A stretch of DNA of 64,000 nt from the NCBI GenBank assembly GCA_016871515.1, contig VHDE01000009.1:16077-80076 (forward strand), given 5' to 3'. The notes beneath the pieces are model-generated. The model had not been told where the DNA came from. It did no database searches and saw only the letters and a program-made list of their open reading frames with translations. Within the stretch, counting starts at the first letter, position 1, and each line of letters opens with the position of its first letter. The position numbers were made by a program, and so were the translations under genes. This DNA is from Verrucomicrobiota bacterium. Its GTDB lineage: Bacteria; Verrucomicrobiota; Verrucomicrobiia; Limisphaerales; SIBE01. Shown here in pieces: positions 26,986 to 36,195 of this stretch.

Positions 26986-27765
26986 CTCGCCTGCCAACCG
27001 CACCGCGACGAGCACCACCATCGCGAGTGCAACCATTAAGATGCTGACCGCGACGGCTGCTTCCAGATTTCCCACGCTTAACTCGAGCCAGACAGAGGTC
27101 GGCAGCACTTCGGTTTTCATGCGCGTCGCGCCGGCAAAAACCAGGATCGGGCCGAACTCGCCCAAGCTTCGCGCCCAGGCGATACTCGCGGCGGCAAACA
27201 TCCCGCGCCGTGCTGCGGGCAGTGTCACGAGCCACACGGCGCGCCCGCGCGAACAGCCCAGTGTCATCGCCACATTTTCGGGCCGCGGCGAAAGATGATC
27301 GAACGTTCCACGCATCGTTCGCACGGCGAAGGCTGCGCCAATCACGAATTGCGCCAGCACAACACCGGCTACTGTGTAGGTGAATGGAACAACGCTTTCG
27401 ACGGCGCGTCCGAAAGGCGTTTGAAACAGAATCAACAGACATAAGCCGACGACCATCGGCGGAAGAACAATCGGCACGTCCAATGCGGCGTCGAGCATGG
27501 ATTTGCCCCGGAAGCGTCCGCGCGACAGCAGATAGCCGACGGGCACCGCGAGCAGCAACGAAAGAAGCGCAGTGGCTGTGCAAGTCGCGAGACTAAGGCC
27601 GATTGAGTAACGGATTTCGCGCGCGGCCAGCGCGCGCCACCAATGGCCAGGTGTTGTGTAGGCCGCGGTTGCAGCCAGCATCGACAGAATAAAAAGCAGG
27701 TAAAGCCCGGTGATCAACCCGAGTGCAATCCAGAACGACGAGAGGCGCGAGCGTGGCGAACTCAT
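26977..27765 (-). CDS. modB: molybdate-type ABC transporter permease
   Basis: DVPIVLPPMVVGLCLL, LGCSRGRAVWLVTLPAARRGMFAAASIAWARSLGEFGPIL (EAA loop). Confidence 0.93.
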   Translation of the reverse strand: MSSPRSRLSSFWIALGLITGLYLLFILSMLAATAAYTTPGHWWRALAAREIRYSIGLSLATCTATALLSLLLAVPVGYLLSRGRFRGKSMLDAALDVPIVLPPMVVGLCLLILFQTPFGRAVESVVPFTYTVAGVVLAQFVIGAAFAVRTMRGTFDHLSPRPENVAMTLGCSRGRAVWLVTLPAARRGMFAAASIAWARSLGEFGPILVFAGATRMKTEVLPTSVWLELSVGNLEAAVAVSILMVALAMVVLVAVRLAGEKV

Positions 27766-27783
27766 CCCCTCCCCATGAACCTA

Positions 27784-27856
27784 AAGGTAGGGCGGCGTTG
27801 CTGCGCCGCCTTGGCAAACCCACGATGTTGGCGGCGCAGCAACGCCGCCCTACCGA
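27784..27856. repeat. palindromic repeat R9 (GTAGGGCGGCGTTGCTGCGCCGCC doublet)
   Basis: ggtagggcggcgttgctgcgccgcc...ggcggcgcagcaacgccgccctacc. Confidence 0.95.
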
Positions 27857-27936
27857 CGCAGTGGTTCATGGGTGCAATGAGCGAAATCCTGTTTCGGAGA
27901 AATCTCTCCCCGAAACTGCATCGTTTGGTCGAGACG

Positions 27937-28221
27937 GATTTGACTCTAATACATTTCGGTAATTCAGGTCCCCGACGCAGATGGTCCCGGAGGGACTGCG
28001 CGAGAATAGCCCGGCGTTTTAACGCCGGGAACCGAATCACGAGAGATTCGAGTCCCGAAGGGACGACTGAAATGCGTTTGAGAATCGAGCGTTTCAGCTG
28101 CCCCTTCGGGACTTGCGCGCACTTGGTCGCGGTCCAGGCGTTAAAACGCCGGGCTATTCTCACGCAGTCCCTCCGGGACAAGACAGGTTTGGAATTACCG
28201 AACGGCATCAGATTCAACTCC
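27937..28221. repeat. palindromic element R1 between modB and modA
   Basis: ctaatacatttcggtaattcagg...ggaattaccgaacggcatcag with inner GTCCCGGAGGGAC, CCCGGCGTTTTAACGCCGGG. Confidence 0.9.
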
Positions 28222-28249
28222 AGCCTTGGATTGCTTCATCGTCCTCGGC

Positions 28250-29782
28250 TCACTTCTCGCGCAGCCATTCGGGGATTTCGATGTCTTTGCTCTTTACGGG
28301 AGCCGCGTCTCCGCGCCAGAGGAAACCGGCTTGTTCGAATTCACCACGATTGGCTTTCAAGAAATCCAACAATCGCCCGGCAAGGCGGCGATTCGGCGAG
28401 TCATGACGAACGGCGAACGGCTGAATGGCCTTTGCTCCAGCGTGCTGAATCGGAATAAACTCCAAATGCTCGGACTGCAACAGCGCATTGACGCGATAGA
28501 CAATTGCCGCGTCCAAGCCGCCCGCCCGCATTTGATTGATCAGAAAATCGGCTGTGGGCACTTCAACCACGACGTTGCTTCGGACCGAATCGAGCAACCC
28601 GGATGATTTCAAAATCCCGCGCGTCATATAACCGAGGGTGGCTTGTTCGGCATTGCACAAGCCGACACGCAAGCCAGGTTGCGCCAGGTCAGCCAGCGTG
28701 CGGACGTTGCGTGAATTCCCCTTGCGAACCGCGATGCCGATGTCGGTCTCGGTCAGCATGACAGCTTCGGGGAATTGTTCGGCAACGGGTGGCACAAAAC
28801 AAAGATCACATGCGTAATAAGCGTCGGGAAACTTCGGACTATTGGCGTCGGCCATCGTCTTCATAGTCGCGCAGAGAATTCCGCAACCGTTGAAAACGGT
28901 CGTAATCGTGATGCCCTCGCGATCGGCGAATAGTCGCAGCAGTTTTTCAAGCGCGGGGCGATTGACCCCGCCACTATAAAGGATCAACTCCGGTTTGTCC
29001 GCCCAAGCATCGCCGGGCGAAGGTTTGAAGCCGTGCTTGGCGAAAACGATTCCGCCCTTGTCAGGAGCGCTGAGAAAACGGGCAAAGCGAAGCGCAGCCG
29101 CGGGTTGCATCGATGCAGTCAGCACGGCGGCACTGGCGGTCTCCGGACGCAACGAAATCTCAGGGATTTCGACGGCCTCGATCTCTTTAAACTGCCGCAC
29201 GGTCGAGTCCCAGATTAAGGCGGCATCGACTGCGCCGAGCGAGAGATCGGCGGCCACTTCGGTGACAGTCGGTTTCATTACGACAGCACGCGCGGCCAGA
29301 GCCTCCCAGGCTGGTCCGAGGTTAGCCCGGACGCTGCGCGAAATCGCGGCGGCTTGCGGGTCCGCCAACGCGGTTCGGACATCGGATCGCTGCAAATCCT
29401 GGAGTGAACGGATGGACTTCGGATTGCCTGCGCGCACGCCAATGACCGGCCGTTGCTGGATGAGCGGAATTGTTTCACGGACCGAGTCAAATTTGCGCGC
29501 GTCCGCAATGCCGGCATCATCGGCGGAAATGAAAAGGTCGCCTTGTTTCGCGACACGAATCGCACTCAGCATTGATCCGGTGTTGCCGTACTGCAGCCGA
29601 ACTTCCACAGCGAATTGACGGCGGTACTCGTTGGCAATGGCCTCGACCGGCTGTTTCAACGCGGCGGCGCAATAAATCGCGAGGGTTTTTTCGGAGCGTG
29701 CTGGCGCGCTTTGGCGATGAAACAACGCGACCGCGCCGAGCGCGACGGCGAGGGCGATGAGAAGGCCGGCTGCAATTCGCAT
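28250..29782 (-). CDS. tandem (two-domain) molybdate/tungstate-type substrate-binding protein
   Basis: Domain 1 AIYCAAALKQPVEAIANEYRRQF; domain 2 LILYSGGVNRPALEKLLRLFADREGITITTVFNGCGIL; next to modB/modC. Confidence 0.88.
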   Translation of the reverse strand: MRIAAGLLIALAVALGAVALFHRQSAPARSEKTLAIYCAAALKQPVEAIANEYRRQFAVEVRLQYGNTGSMLSAIRVAKQGDLFISADDAGIADARKFDSVRETIPLIQQRPVIGVRAGNPKSIRSLQDLQRSDVRTALADPQAAAISRSVRANLGPAWEALAARAVVMKPTVTEVAADLSLGAVDAALIWDSTVRQFKEIEAVEIPEISLRPETASAAVLTASMQPAAALRFARFLSAPDKGGIVFAKHGFKPSPGDAWADKPELILYSGGVNRPALEKLLRLFADREGITITTVFNGCGILCATMKTMADANSPKFPDAYYACDLCFVPPVAEQFPEAVMLTETDIGIAVRKGNSRNVRTLADLAQPGLRVGLCNAEQATLGYMTRGILKSSGLLDSVRSNVVVEVPTADFLINQMRAGGLDAAIVYRVNALLQSEHLEFIPIQHAGAKAIQPFAVRHDSPNRRLAGRLLDFLKANRGEFEQAGFLWRGDAAPVKSKDIEIPEWLREK

Positions 29783-29857
29783 GAGTTTTACGGAAGCACT
29801 GTGCCACAACTGTGGTTTGCTGCCGATGAAAATCTATGAGGCTTGCTCTTTGGCGGT

Positions 29858-29985
29858 GCATCCCGAAGTTGCCGGCACATCGTAGCGGCAGGCATCCTGC
29901 CTGCCGCAGAGCCGAGGCATCCTGCCCGGCGGATCACGCGCACGCACTAGAACGCAGCCTCCTCGTTTCAAGATTTGGCAGAAAA
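29858..29985. repeat. partial palindromic element R6
   Basis: tgcatcccgaagttgccggcacatcgtagcggcaggcatcctgcctgccg...cgcacgcactagaacgcagcctcctcgttt. Confidence 0.85.
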
Positions 29986-30083
29986 CTGTTTCAAAAATCC
30001 CTCTGATTTGGTTAATTCCGGATACGTATGATTCGTCCAACCCGCGCCGAAACCGATGGCTTCGCCGCAGCGTCTCTAGCCGC

Positions 30084-33000
30084 ATGACCGTGCGTCGTTC
30101 TCCCGTTTATTACATTGCCTGCCTTCTTGTTTTGATTGTGTCCTGCCCGGCACGGGCGGCCGACTGGCCGATGTGGCGCTTCGACGCTAACAGGTCCGCC
30201 AGTTCGCCTGAGAATCTGCCCGCCGAACTCCATCTCCAATGGACACGCCAATACCCGCCTCGCGTGCAAGTCTGGGATGATCCGCTCAATCACGACTTGA
30301 TGCCTTACGATAAAGTGTTTGAACCGGTCGTGATGGGTGATCGGATGTTCGTTGGGTTTAATGATTCCGACAAGGTTGTGGCGCTGGATATTCGCGATGG
30401 TGAGGAACTCTGGTCTTTTCATGCGGACGGCCCAGTTCGATTCCCGCCTGTAGGCTGGCAGGACAAAGTCTATTTTTCGAGCGACGATGGTTACATGTAC
30501 TGTGCCGGCGCAATGGATGGGCGTCTGAAATGGAGGTTCCGCGGCGGTCCATCCGAGCGCAAAGTTCTAGGCAATGGACGGGTCATTTCGGCCTGGCCTG
30601 CGCGCGGCGGTCCGGTCTTGCGTGATGGGCGCGTTTATTTCGCGGCCAGTATTTGGCCGTTCATGGGCACGTTCATTTACTCGTTGAACGCAGAAACGGG
30701 CGAGATCGTTTGGGTGAACGACGGCACAGGCGCGCAATTTATCAAGCAACCGCACAGCGCGCCTGCGTTCGCGGGCGTCGCGCCGCAAGGCGCACTTGTC
30801 GCCACGCGAGAGAAATTGCTTGTCCCCGGCGGGCGATCCGTTCCGGCGGCCTTCGATCTGCAAACGGGCGAATTCCGTTACTTCCATATTAACGATGGCG
30901 GCAAAGGGACCGGGGGATCGTTTGTGGTGGCGAATGAAACCGAGTTTTTCGTTCACACACGGCTGCGCGGTGTTCGGGCTGCGAATCTAAAGACTGGCAA
31001 GACCACCCCATTCACTCACGGCGAGCCCGTGCTGGATGGGTCTCTGCTTTATGCCGCGACGGAAAACAAGGAGGGCAGGTTCATTCACGCTGTCGACACC
31101 TCTGAAGTTGTCCCGTGGGAGGATGAGCCGCAGTGGGCGTTGAAATACCTCTGGGACATCAAGGCCGATGCTTCTGGTGACCTCATCAAGGCAGGTCAAC
31201 GGCTCTACGCCGCAGGCACGAATTCACTGACCGCCATCGAGGTCAATTCACAGCAGCCGCGAATTGCCTGGTCGCAACCGGTGCAAGGTGAAGTGCTGCG
31301 CTTGCTGGCTGCGCGCGGGAAATTGTTCGCCGTAACGGCCGACGGGCGCATTATGGCTTTCGGAGGCAGCGATGCCCCTCTCCCCATCCGATGGGAAGAG
31401 GGGAAAGACCGGGGGAATCTGCGATCTAATGACCGCTCTCCAAAGGAATATTCCCTCTCCCCATCGGATGGGGAGAGGGTTAGGGAGAAGGGCATCCCGG
31501 CTGGAAAACAATCCGCCAAAGCGATGGCCAAAGCGAAATCCATATTGAAACAGGCGGGCACGGATGAAGGTTATGCGCTCTGGTTCGGTGTGGACGACGG
31601 TGAACTGATCGAAGCGCTGCTCGTGCAATCGAAGCTGCAGATCGTGGCCGTCGATCCCGACGCCATGAAGGTGGATCGCCTCCGGCGCCGCTTTGACGCG
31701 TCCGGTCTCTACGGCACCCGCGTCGTGCTGCATGCAAGTGATCCAGTGAGTTTCAAGGCGCCGCCGTACATGGCCAATCTGATAGGCATTGGCGAATCGT
31801 TCGTCTCCCAACTACGGGATCGGCAAGTGTGGCAGGCCATTTACGAATCCGTGCGTCCATACGGCGGCGTGATATGGGCGCCGGCCGAAGACCGCACGCA
31901 ATCCGAGTTGGCCTGGTTCATCCAGCGCGCGAATCTCGAAAAAGCAAAACTACACCCGTCGGAGGGGCATTTGCTCGTCATTCGCGACGGCGCATTACCT
32001 GGCGCGGCGGATTGGACGCATCAGTACGGCGACATTGCCAACACCGTAAAATCCGACGATGCCCGAGTGAAAGCGCCGCTCGGGTTGCTCTGGTTTGGCG
32101 GTCCGTCGAACATGGACGTATTGCCGCGTCACGGCCACGGTCCACCCGAACAGGTAGTGGGCGGGCGGATGTTTATCCAAGGCATGAGCAGCATGAGCGC
32201 GCGCGACGTGTACACCGGACGGCTTCTCTGGCACACCGATTTCGGCAACCTCGGCACGTTTGGAATCTATTACAACGAAACTTATACGAACACGCCATTG
32301 AGCACCGCTTACAATCAGAAACACATCCCTGGTGCGAATGGGCGCGGCGCCAATTACATTGCGACCGAAGATGCGCTTTACCTTGTCGCGGGCAGTTCGT
32401 GCCTGGTTGTCGATGCTAGAACGGGCAAAGTCCGCAAAACAATTTCGATGCCGCCACGGCCCGGCGGGACCGAGGCTCCCGAATGGGGTTACATTGGCAT
32501 CTACGAAAACATTCTCCTGGGCGGTTACGGGTTTGCTCATTACCCGCAAAAGTTCACAAGCTTCGAGAAGACCGACGCCGCGACAATCGAGGATTATTCC
32601 GGAAGCGATGGTTTGGCTGCGTTCGACCGGCATACTGGCCGGCTTTTGTGGCGGGTTCAACCGCGTCACAGCTTCATCCATAACGGCATTGTGGCCGGCA
32701 ATGGCCGTGTTTATTGCCTCGATAAACTTCCGCAAAGCGCGGTGGACAAACTTAAGCGCCGCGGCGCCAGCGCTATGGTCAATCATCGGTTGCAGGCGTT
32801 CGATATTCAGTCCGGCAAGCTGCTCTGGGAGGACGAGCGAAACATCTTTGGCACTTGGCTCGGTTATTCCAAACAGCACGATGTCTTGCTGCTGGCGGGC
32901 GCCAGCGCCAGCGACCGGCTTTCCGACGAAGTTGGCCAAGGCATGACGGCGTATCGCGGAACAGACGGCAACGTGCTTTGGCAGGATTTGAAACGCAAAT

Positions 33001-34160
33001 ACACGGGACCTTGTATCTTGCACAACGATCTTATTCTCACGAGCGCCAATTCCTACGAGGCGTCGAGTGGCGCGTTCAAATTGCTTGATGGGACGCCTTA
33101 CCTGATTGAAAACCCGCTCACCGGAAAGCTCGAACCGTGGCGCATCTCCCGGACGTACGGCTGCAACAATATTATTGCCAGCGAAAACCTCCTTACCTTC
33201 CGTTCGGGCGCCGCGGGTTTTTACGATCTGGTTTCGAAGAGCGGCACGGCCAATATCGGCGGCTTTAAGTCTGGCTGCACGGCAAATCTCGTCGTCGCCA
33301 ATGGCGTTCTCAACGCGCCCGATTACACGCGCACGTGCAGTTGCGCCTACCAAAACCAGACTTCCTTGGCCCTGGTGCACATGCCGGAAATGGAGCTGTG
33401 GACTTACAGCCACCTTGGTCTGAATGCTGAGGCTGGCGAGCGGATCGAACGGGTCGGCATTAACTTCGGCGCGCCCGGTGACCGGCGGGCCGAGGACGGA
33501 ACACTTTGGCTGGAGTATCCAACGGTCGGCGGTGATTCGCCGGGGCTTGGCATCAAGGTCACGGGCAGCGACGTCGCTTATTTCCGTCGTCACGCTTCGC
33601 AGGTGAGCGGCGGCCCGGGATTGCGCTGGGTGGCCGCCTCGGGGCTCCGCGATTGCAAAACTATAACGATCACACCCGAGATCGTCCGTCCGAGATTGAC
33701 CAGACCCACGGCCACGCCGGACGATGAGGAAGATGAGGTCATTATTATTAGTACAAACGCTCCGAGTAGCGTCGGATCAAGCGGCGCCCGGACCGGGACC
33801 GGACGAGGAGGCTTCGGTCGCGGCCGAGGAGGCAACTCAGGGATAAACAATGCCAGCGCCAAGCCGCCGCGCACATATTCGCCGATGCCTTACACAGTGC
33901 GCTTGTACTTTCTCGAGCCAGACGAACTAAAATCCGGGCAACGCGTCTTCAGTGTAGCTCTCCAAGGCCGATCGGTGTTGGAGAATCTTGATATTGCGAG
34001 GGACGCCGGAGGCAATAATCGGTCGATGGTAAAGGAGTTCAACGGCGTGATCATCGAAAAGGATCTGGATCTTACGTTCACCCGCGCATCCGGAACACAA
34101 GCCGGTCCAATTCTCTCGGGGATTGAGCTGATTGCTGAACAGTCCGCAGCCGGGAATTAA
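30084..34160 (+). CDS. large PQQ-binding-like beta-propeller protein with embedded Rossmann/methyltransferase-like domain
   Basis: ADWPMWRFDANRSASSP, repeated ALDIRDGEELWSFHADG-type blades; central LQIVAVDPDAMKVDRLRRRFDASGLYGTRVVLHASDP. Confidence 0.88.
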   Translation: MTVRRSPVYYIACLLVLIVSCPARAADWPMWRFDANRSASSPENLPAELHLQWTRQYPPRVQVWDDPLNHDLMPYDKVFEPVVMGDRMFVGFNDSDKVVALDIRDGEELWSFHADGPVRFPPVGWQDKVYFSSDDGYMYCAGAMDGRLKWRFRGGPSERKVLGNGRVISAWPARGGPVLRDGRVYFAASIWPFMGTFIYSLNAETGEIVWVNDGTGAQFIKQPHSAPAFAGVAPQGALVATREKLLVPGGRSVPAAFDLQTGEFRYFHINDGGKGTGGSFVVANETEFFVHTRLRGVRAANLKTGKTTPFTHGEPVLDGSLLYAATENKEGRFIHAVDTSEVVPWEDEPQWALKYLWDIKADASGDLIKAGQRLYAAGTNSLTAIEVNSQQPRIAWSQPVQGEVLRLLAARGKLFAVTADGRIMAFGGSDAPLPIRWEEGKDRGNLRSNDRSPKEYSLSPSDGERVREKGIPAGKQSAKAMAKAKSILKQAGTDEGYALWFGVDDGELIEALLVQSKLQIVAVDPDAMKVDRLRRRFDASGLYGTRVVLHASDPVSFKAPPYMANLIGIGESFVSQLRDRQVWQAIYESVRPYGGVIWAPAEDRTQSELAWFIQRANLEKAKLHPSEGHLLVIRDGALPGAADWTHQYGDIANTVKSDDARVKAPLGLLWFGGPSNMDVLPRHGHGPPEQVVGGRMFIQGMSSMSARDVYTGRLLWHTDFGNLGTFGIYYNETYTNTPLSTAYNQKHIPGANGRGANYIATEDALYLVAGSSCLVVDARTGKVRKTISMPPRPGGTEAPEWGYIGIYENILLGGYGFAHYPQKFTSFEKTDAATIEDYSGSDGLAAFDRHTGRLLWRVQPRHSFIHNGIVAGNGRVYCLDKLPQSAVDKLKRRGASAMVNHRLQAFDIQSGKLLWEDERNIFGTWLGYSKQHDVLLLAGASASDRLSDEVGQGMTAYRGTDGNVLWQDLKRKYTGPCILHNDLILTSANSYEASSGAFKLLDGTPYLIENPLTGKLEPWRISRTYGCNNIIASENLLTFRSGAAGFYDLVSKSGTANIGGFKSGCTANLVVANGVLNAPDYTRTCSCAYQNQTSLALVHMPEMELWTYSHLGLNAEAGERIERVGINFGAPGDRRAEDGTLWLEYPTVGGDSPGLGIKVTGSDVAYFRRHASQVSGGPGLRWVAASGLRDCKTITITPEIVRPRLTRPTATPDDEEDEVIIISTNAPSSVGSSGARTGTGRGGFGRGRGGNSGINNASAKPPRTYSPMPYTVRLYFLEPDELKSGQRVFSVALQGRSVLENLDIARDAGGNNRSMVKEFNGVIIEKDLDLTFTRASGTQAGPILSGIELIAEQSAAGN
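31374..31494. repeat. CCCTCTCCCCATC-GATGGGGAGAGGG repeat inserted in frame inside CDS 30084-34160
   Basis: cccctctccccatccgatgggaagagggg...ccctctccccatcggatggggagagggttagggagaagggc. Confidence 0.9.
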
Positions 34161-34189
34161 GTTTGTAAGCACCGGTTCCACGGTTGGAC

Positions 34190-34262
34190 ATGGGAACTGG
34201 TTGTCCCTGCGGGACAAATGCCTATTGAATTGCCGGAGGATATTAGATTCCATTCGGTCCCG
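34190..34262. repeat. R1 element, one terminus only
   Basis: ttgtccctgcgggacaaatgcctattgaattgccggaggatattagattc. Confidence 0.65.
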
Positions 34263-34470
34263 AAACTTTCCCTGAATTTCTGCAAGCTGGAATCCGAGAT
34301 TGACCTTTCCCCGGGACTGGCTTATTAAGCGCCCAAGTTTGCTGATGAAATCACTCACCGCCAATATTGACTGCGTGCTCAATGATGCGATGCGTCCATG
34401 CGCGAATCGCGTCGGGCACGCGTGCTGTGGCGGGAGGTGGATCCGGTAACTCAAAGCAAAGGATTTTCAA

Positions 34471-34500
34471 CCCACCGCTGGCGTCCGGCGGTGGGTTTTT
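34471..34500 (+). terminator. rho-independent terminator CCCACCGC-loop-GCGGTGGG-TTTTT
   Basis: Stem plus T tract, located about 55 nt upstream of the MATE start codon. Confidence 0.85.
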
Positions 34501-34553
34501 GTTTGCACCCCCCGACGGCCGGTTCGCCAACGGTCACAAGAACGAAGAAGCAT

Positions 34554-35915
34554 ATGGATTTGAGATTAGCGCGAAGATGGCGCCGCTGGACTCGCGAAGT
34601 GCGGCCCACGCTGGCGTTGGCCATGCCGATCATGGGCGGCATGATTGGGCACATGCTCATTGGCATCGCGGATACCATCATGGTGGGACGCGTTGGGGTC
34701 GTGCCACTGGCGGCATCTTCGTTCGTGAACACCATTACGCATTTGCCGTTTATTTTTGCCTGCGGATTGCTCTCGGCAATTGCGGTTCTGACGGCGCAGG
34801 CGCACGGCGCGAAACAACCCCACGAAGCGGGGGAAGTGTTGCGTCATGGTTTCACCATCGCGTTCATCGCGGGCCTGTGCACGCTCGTCGTTTGCTTTTG
34901 TCTGCGGCCATTTCTGGGTTGGTTTGGGCAGCCGGCTGACGTGGTCGCGGCTTCGCATACGTATCTGATTTTGTTCGGCGGGTCGCTCATGCCCGCCATC
35001 GTTTTCCATGGCTGCAAACAATATTGCGAAGCCTTGAACAGGCCGTGGGAGCCAATGCTGATCATGCTCGGTGCAGTGTTGATGAACGTCTTCCTCAACT
35101 GGATCTTGATTTATGGCAATTGGGGAGCGCCGGCGCTCGGCCTTGAAGGAGCGGGCTGGGCCACATTGATTGTGCGGACGAGCATGGCGCTCGCCCTGAT
35201 CGCGCACATCGCGCGCGCTTCTGTTTTCCGGGATTTCAAACCCGTGCGGTGGATCGCGCCATTGAAGCTCGACCGATTTCGCCAGCTATTTCACTTGGGG
35301 ATTCCTGTCGGTGTCCAGCATGTCCTCGAAGTAAGCGCCTTCGCTTTCGCTGCGCTGATGATGGGCTGGATTAGCACAGACGCGATTGCAGCGCACCAGA
35401 TCGCCATTACGTGCGCCGCGACAACATTCATGTTTGGCCTCGGCATTGGGATGGCGGTGTGCATTCGCGTGGGGCATGCTTGGGGCGCCGGCCACTATCA
35501 GCGGATGCGCCGCATGGGGTTTGTGGGGATTGTACTGTCGGCGAGCGTGATGGGATTCTTCGGGCTGGTCTTTGTCGCGGCCGGAACGCCCATCGCCCGC
35601 TGCTTCATCGTTTCACCCGCCGTGATTACTCTCGGAGCGCAACTGTTGATGGTGGCGGCGATATTCCAGGTCGCCGACGGCATTCAAATCGTGGCGATGT
35701 CCGGGTTGCGCGGTCAAAATGACGTGCGCGCGCCGGCTATGATCGCCATGCTTTCGTATTGGATTGTCGCGGTGCCGACAGGATACCTCCTGGCTTTTCG
35801 CGCCCAATACGGCGCGGTCGGCATTTGGATAGGGCTGGCGATTGGGCTGGGCGCCGCCGCAACTTGTTTGACCTGGCGTTTTCATGAGCGCAGCAAGATC
35901 GCGATCACGAGTTGA
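34554..35915 (+). CDS. MATE family efflux transporter
   Basis: LALAMPIMGGMIGHMLIGIADTIMVGRVG, 12-TM pattern, GLRGQNDVRAPAMIAMLSYWIVAVPTGYLL. Confidence 0.92.
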   Translation: MDLRLARRWRRWTREVRPTLALAMPIMGGMIGHMLIGIADTIMVGRVGVVPLAASSFVNTITHLPFIFACGLLSAIAVLTAQAHGAKQPHEAGEVLRHGFTIAFIAGLCTLVVCFCLRPFLGWFGQPADVVAASHTYLILFGGSLMPAIVFHGCKQYCEALNRPWEPMLIMLGAVLMNVFLNWILIYGNWGAPALGLEGAGWATLIVRTSMALALIAHIARASVFRDFKPVRWIAPLKLDRFRQLFHLGIPVGVQHVLEVSAFAFAALMMGWISTDAIAAHQIAITCAATTFMFGLGIGMAVCIRVGHAWGAGHYQRMRRMGFVGIVLSASVMGFFGLVFVAAGTPIARCFIVSPAVITLGAQLLMVAAIFQVADGIQIVAMSGLRGQNDVRAPAMIAMLSYWIVAVPTGYLLAFRAQYGAVGIWIGLAIGLGAAATCLTWRFHERSKIAITS

Positions 35916-35984
35916 TCTCGCCGGTTGCTTGCATAAATGCGGACCACGAGTTTCCTAACGCGGGGCGCCGCCGCAACCAAAACG

Positions 35985-36105
35985 GCGCGCGGATATTCTT
36001 GTCCGCAGCCATTGGAAACGAAAAACTGGCGCTCGAATTTTCGAGATCGGCCAGAGATTCGGACGTTGCTGCGGACAAGAATTTCCGCGCTCCGGAGAAT
36101 CGTCC
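35985..36105. repeat. inverted repeat GCGCGGATATTCTTGTCCGCAGC...GCTGCGGACAAGAATTTCCGCGC
   Basis: Read directly upstream of CDS 36196. Confidence 0.85.
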
Positions 36106-36195
36106 CCCTTTGCGAGCATTTCTGGCGTCCCCACGATGACCGGTTGCGTTTTCGGCTGGTCACGCGGCCTGACCCGAGCCAATGTTACTTTGAAG

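Noticed and set aside
34340-34500. SRP 4.5S RNA or tmRNA upstream of the MATE gene
   Set aside because: Expected conserved SRP tetraloop/asymmetric-bulge or tmRNA tRNA-like ends not seen; kept only as an unassigned candidate.
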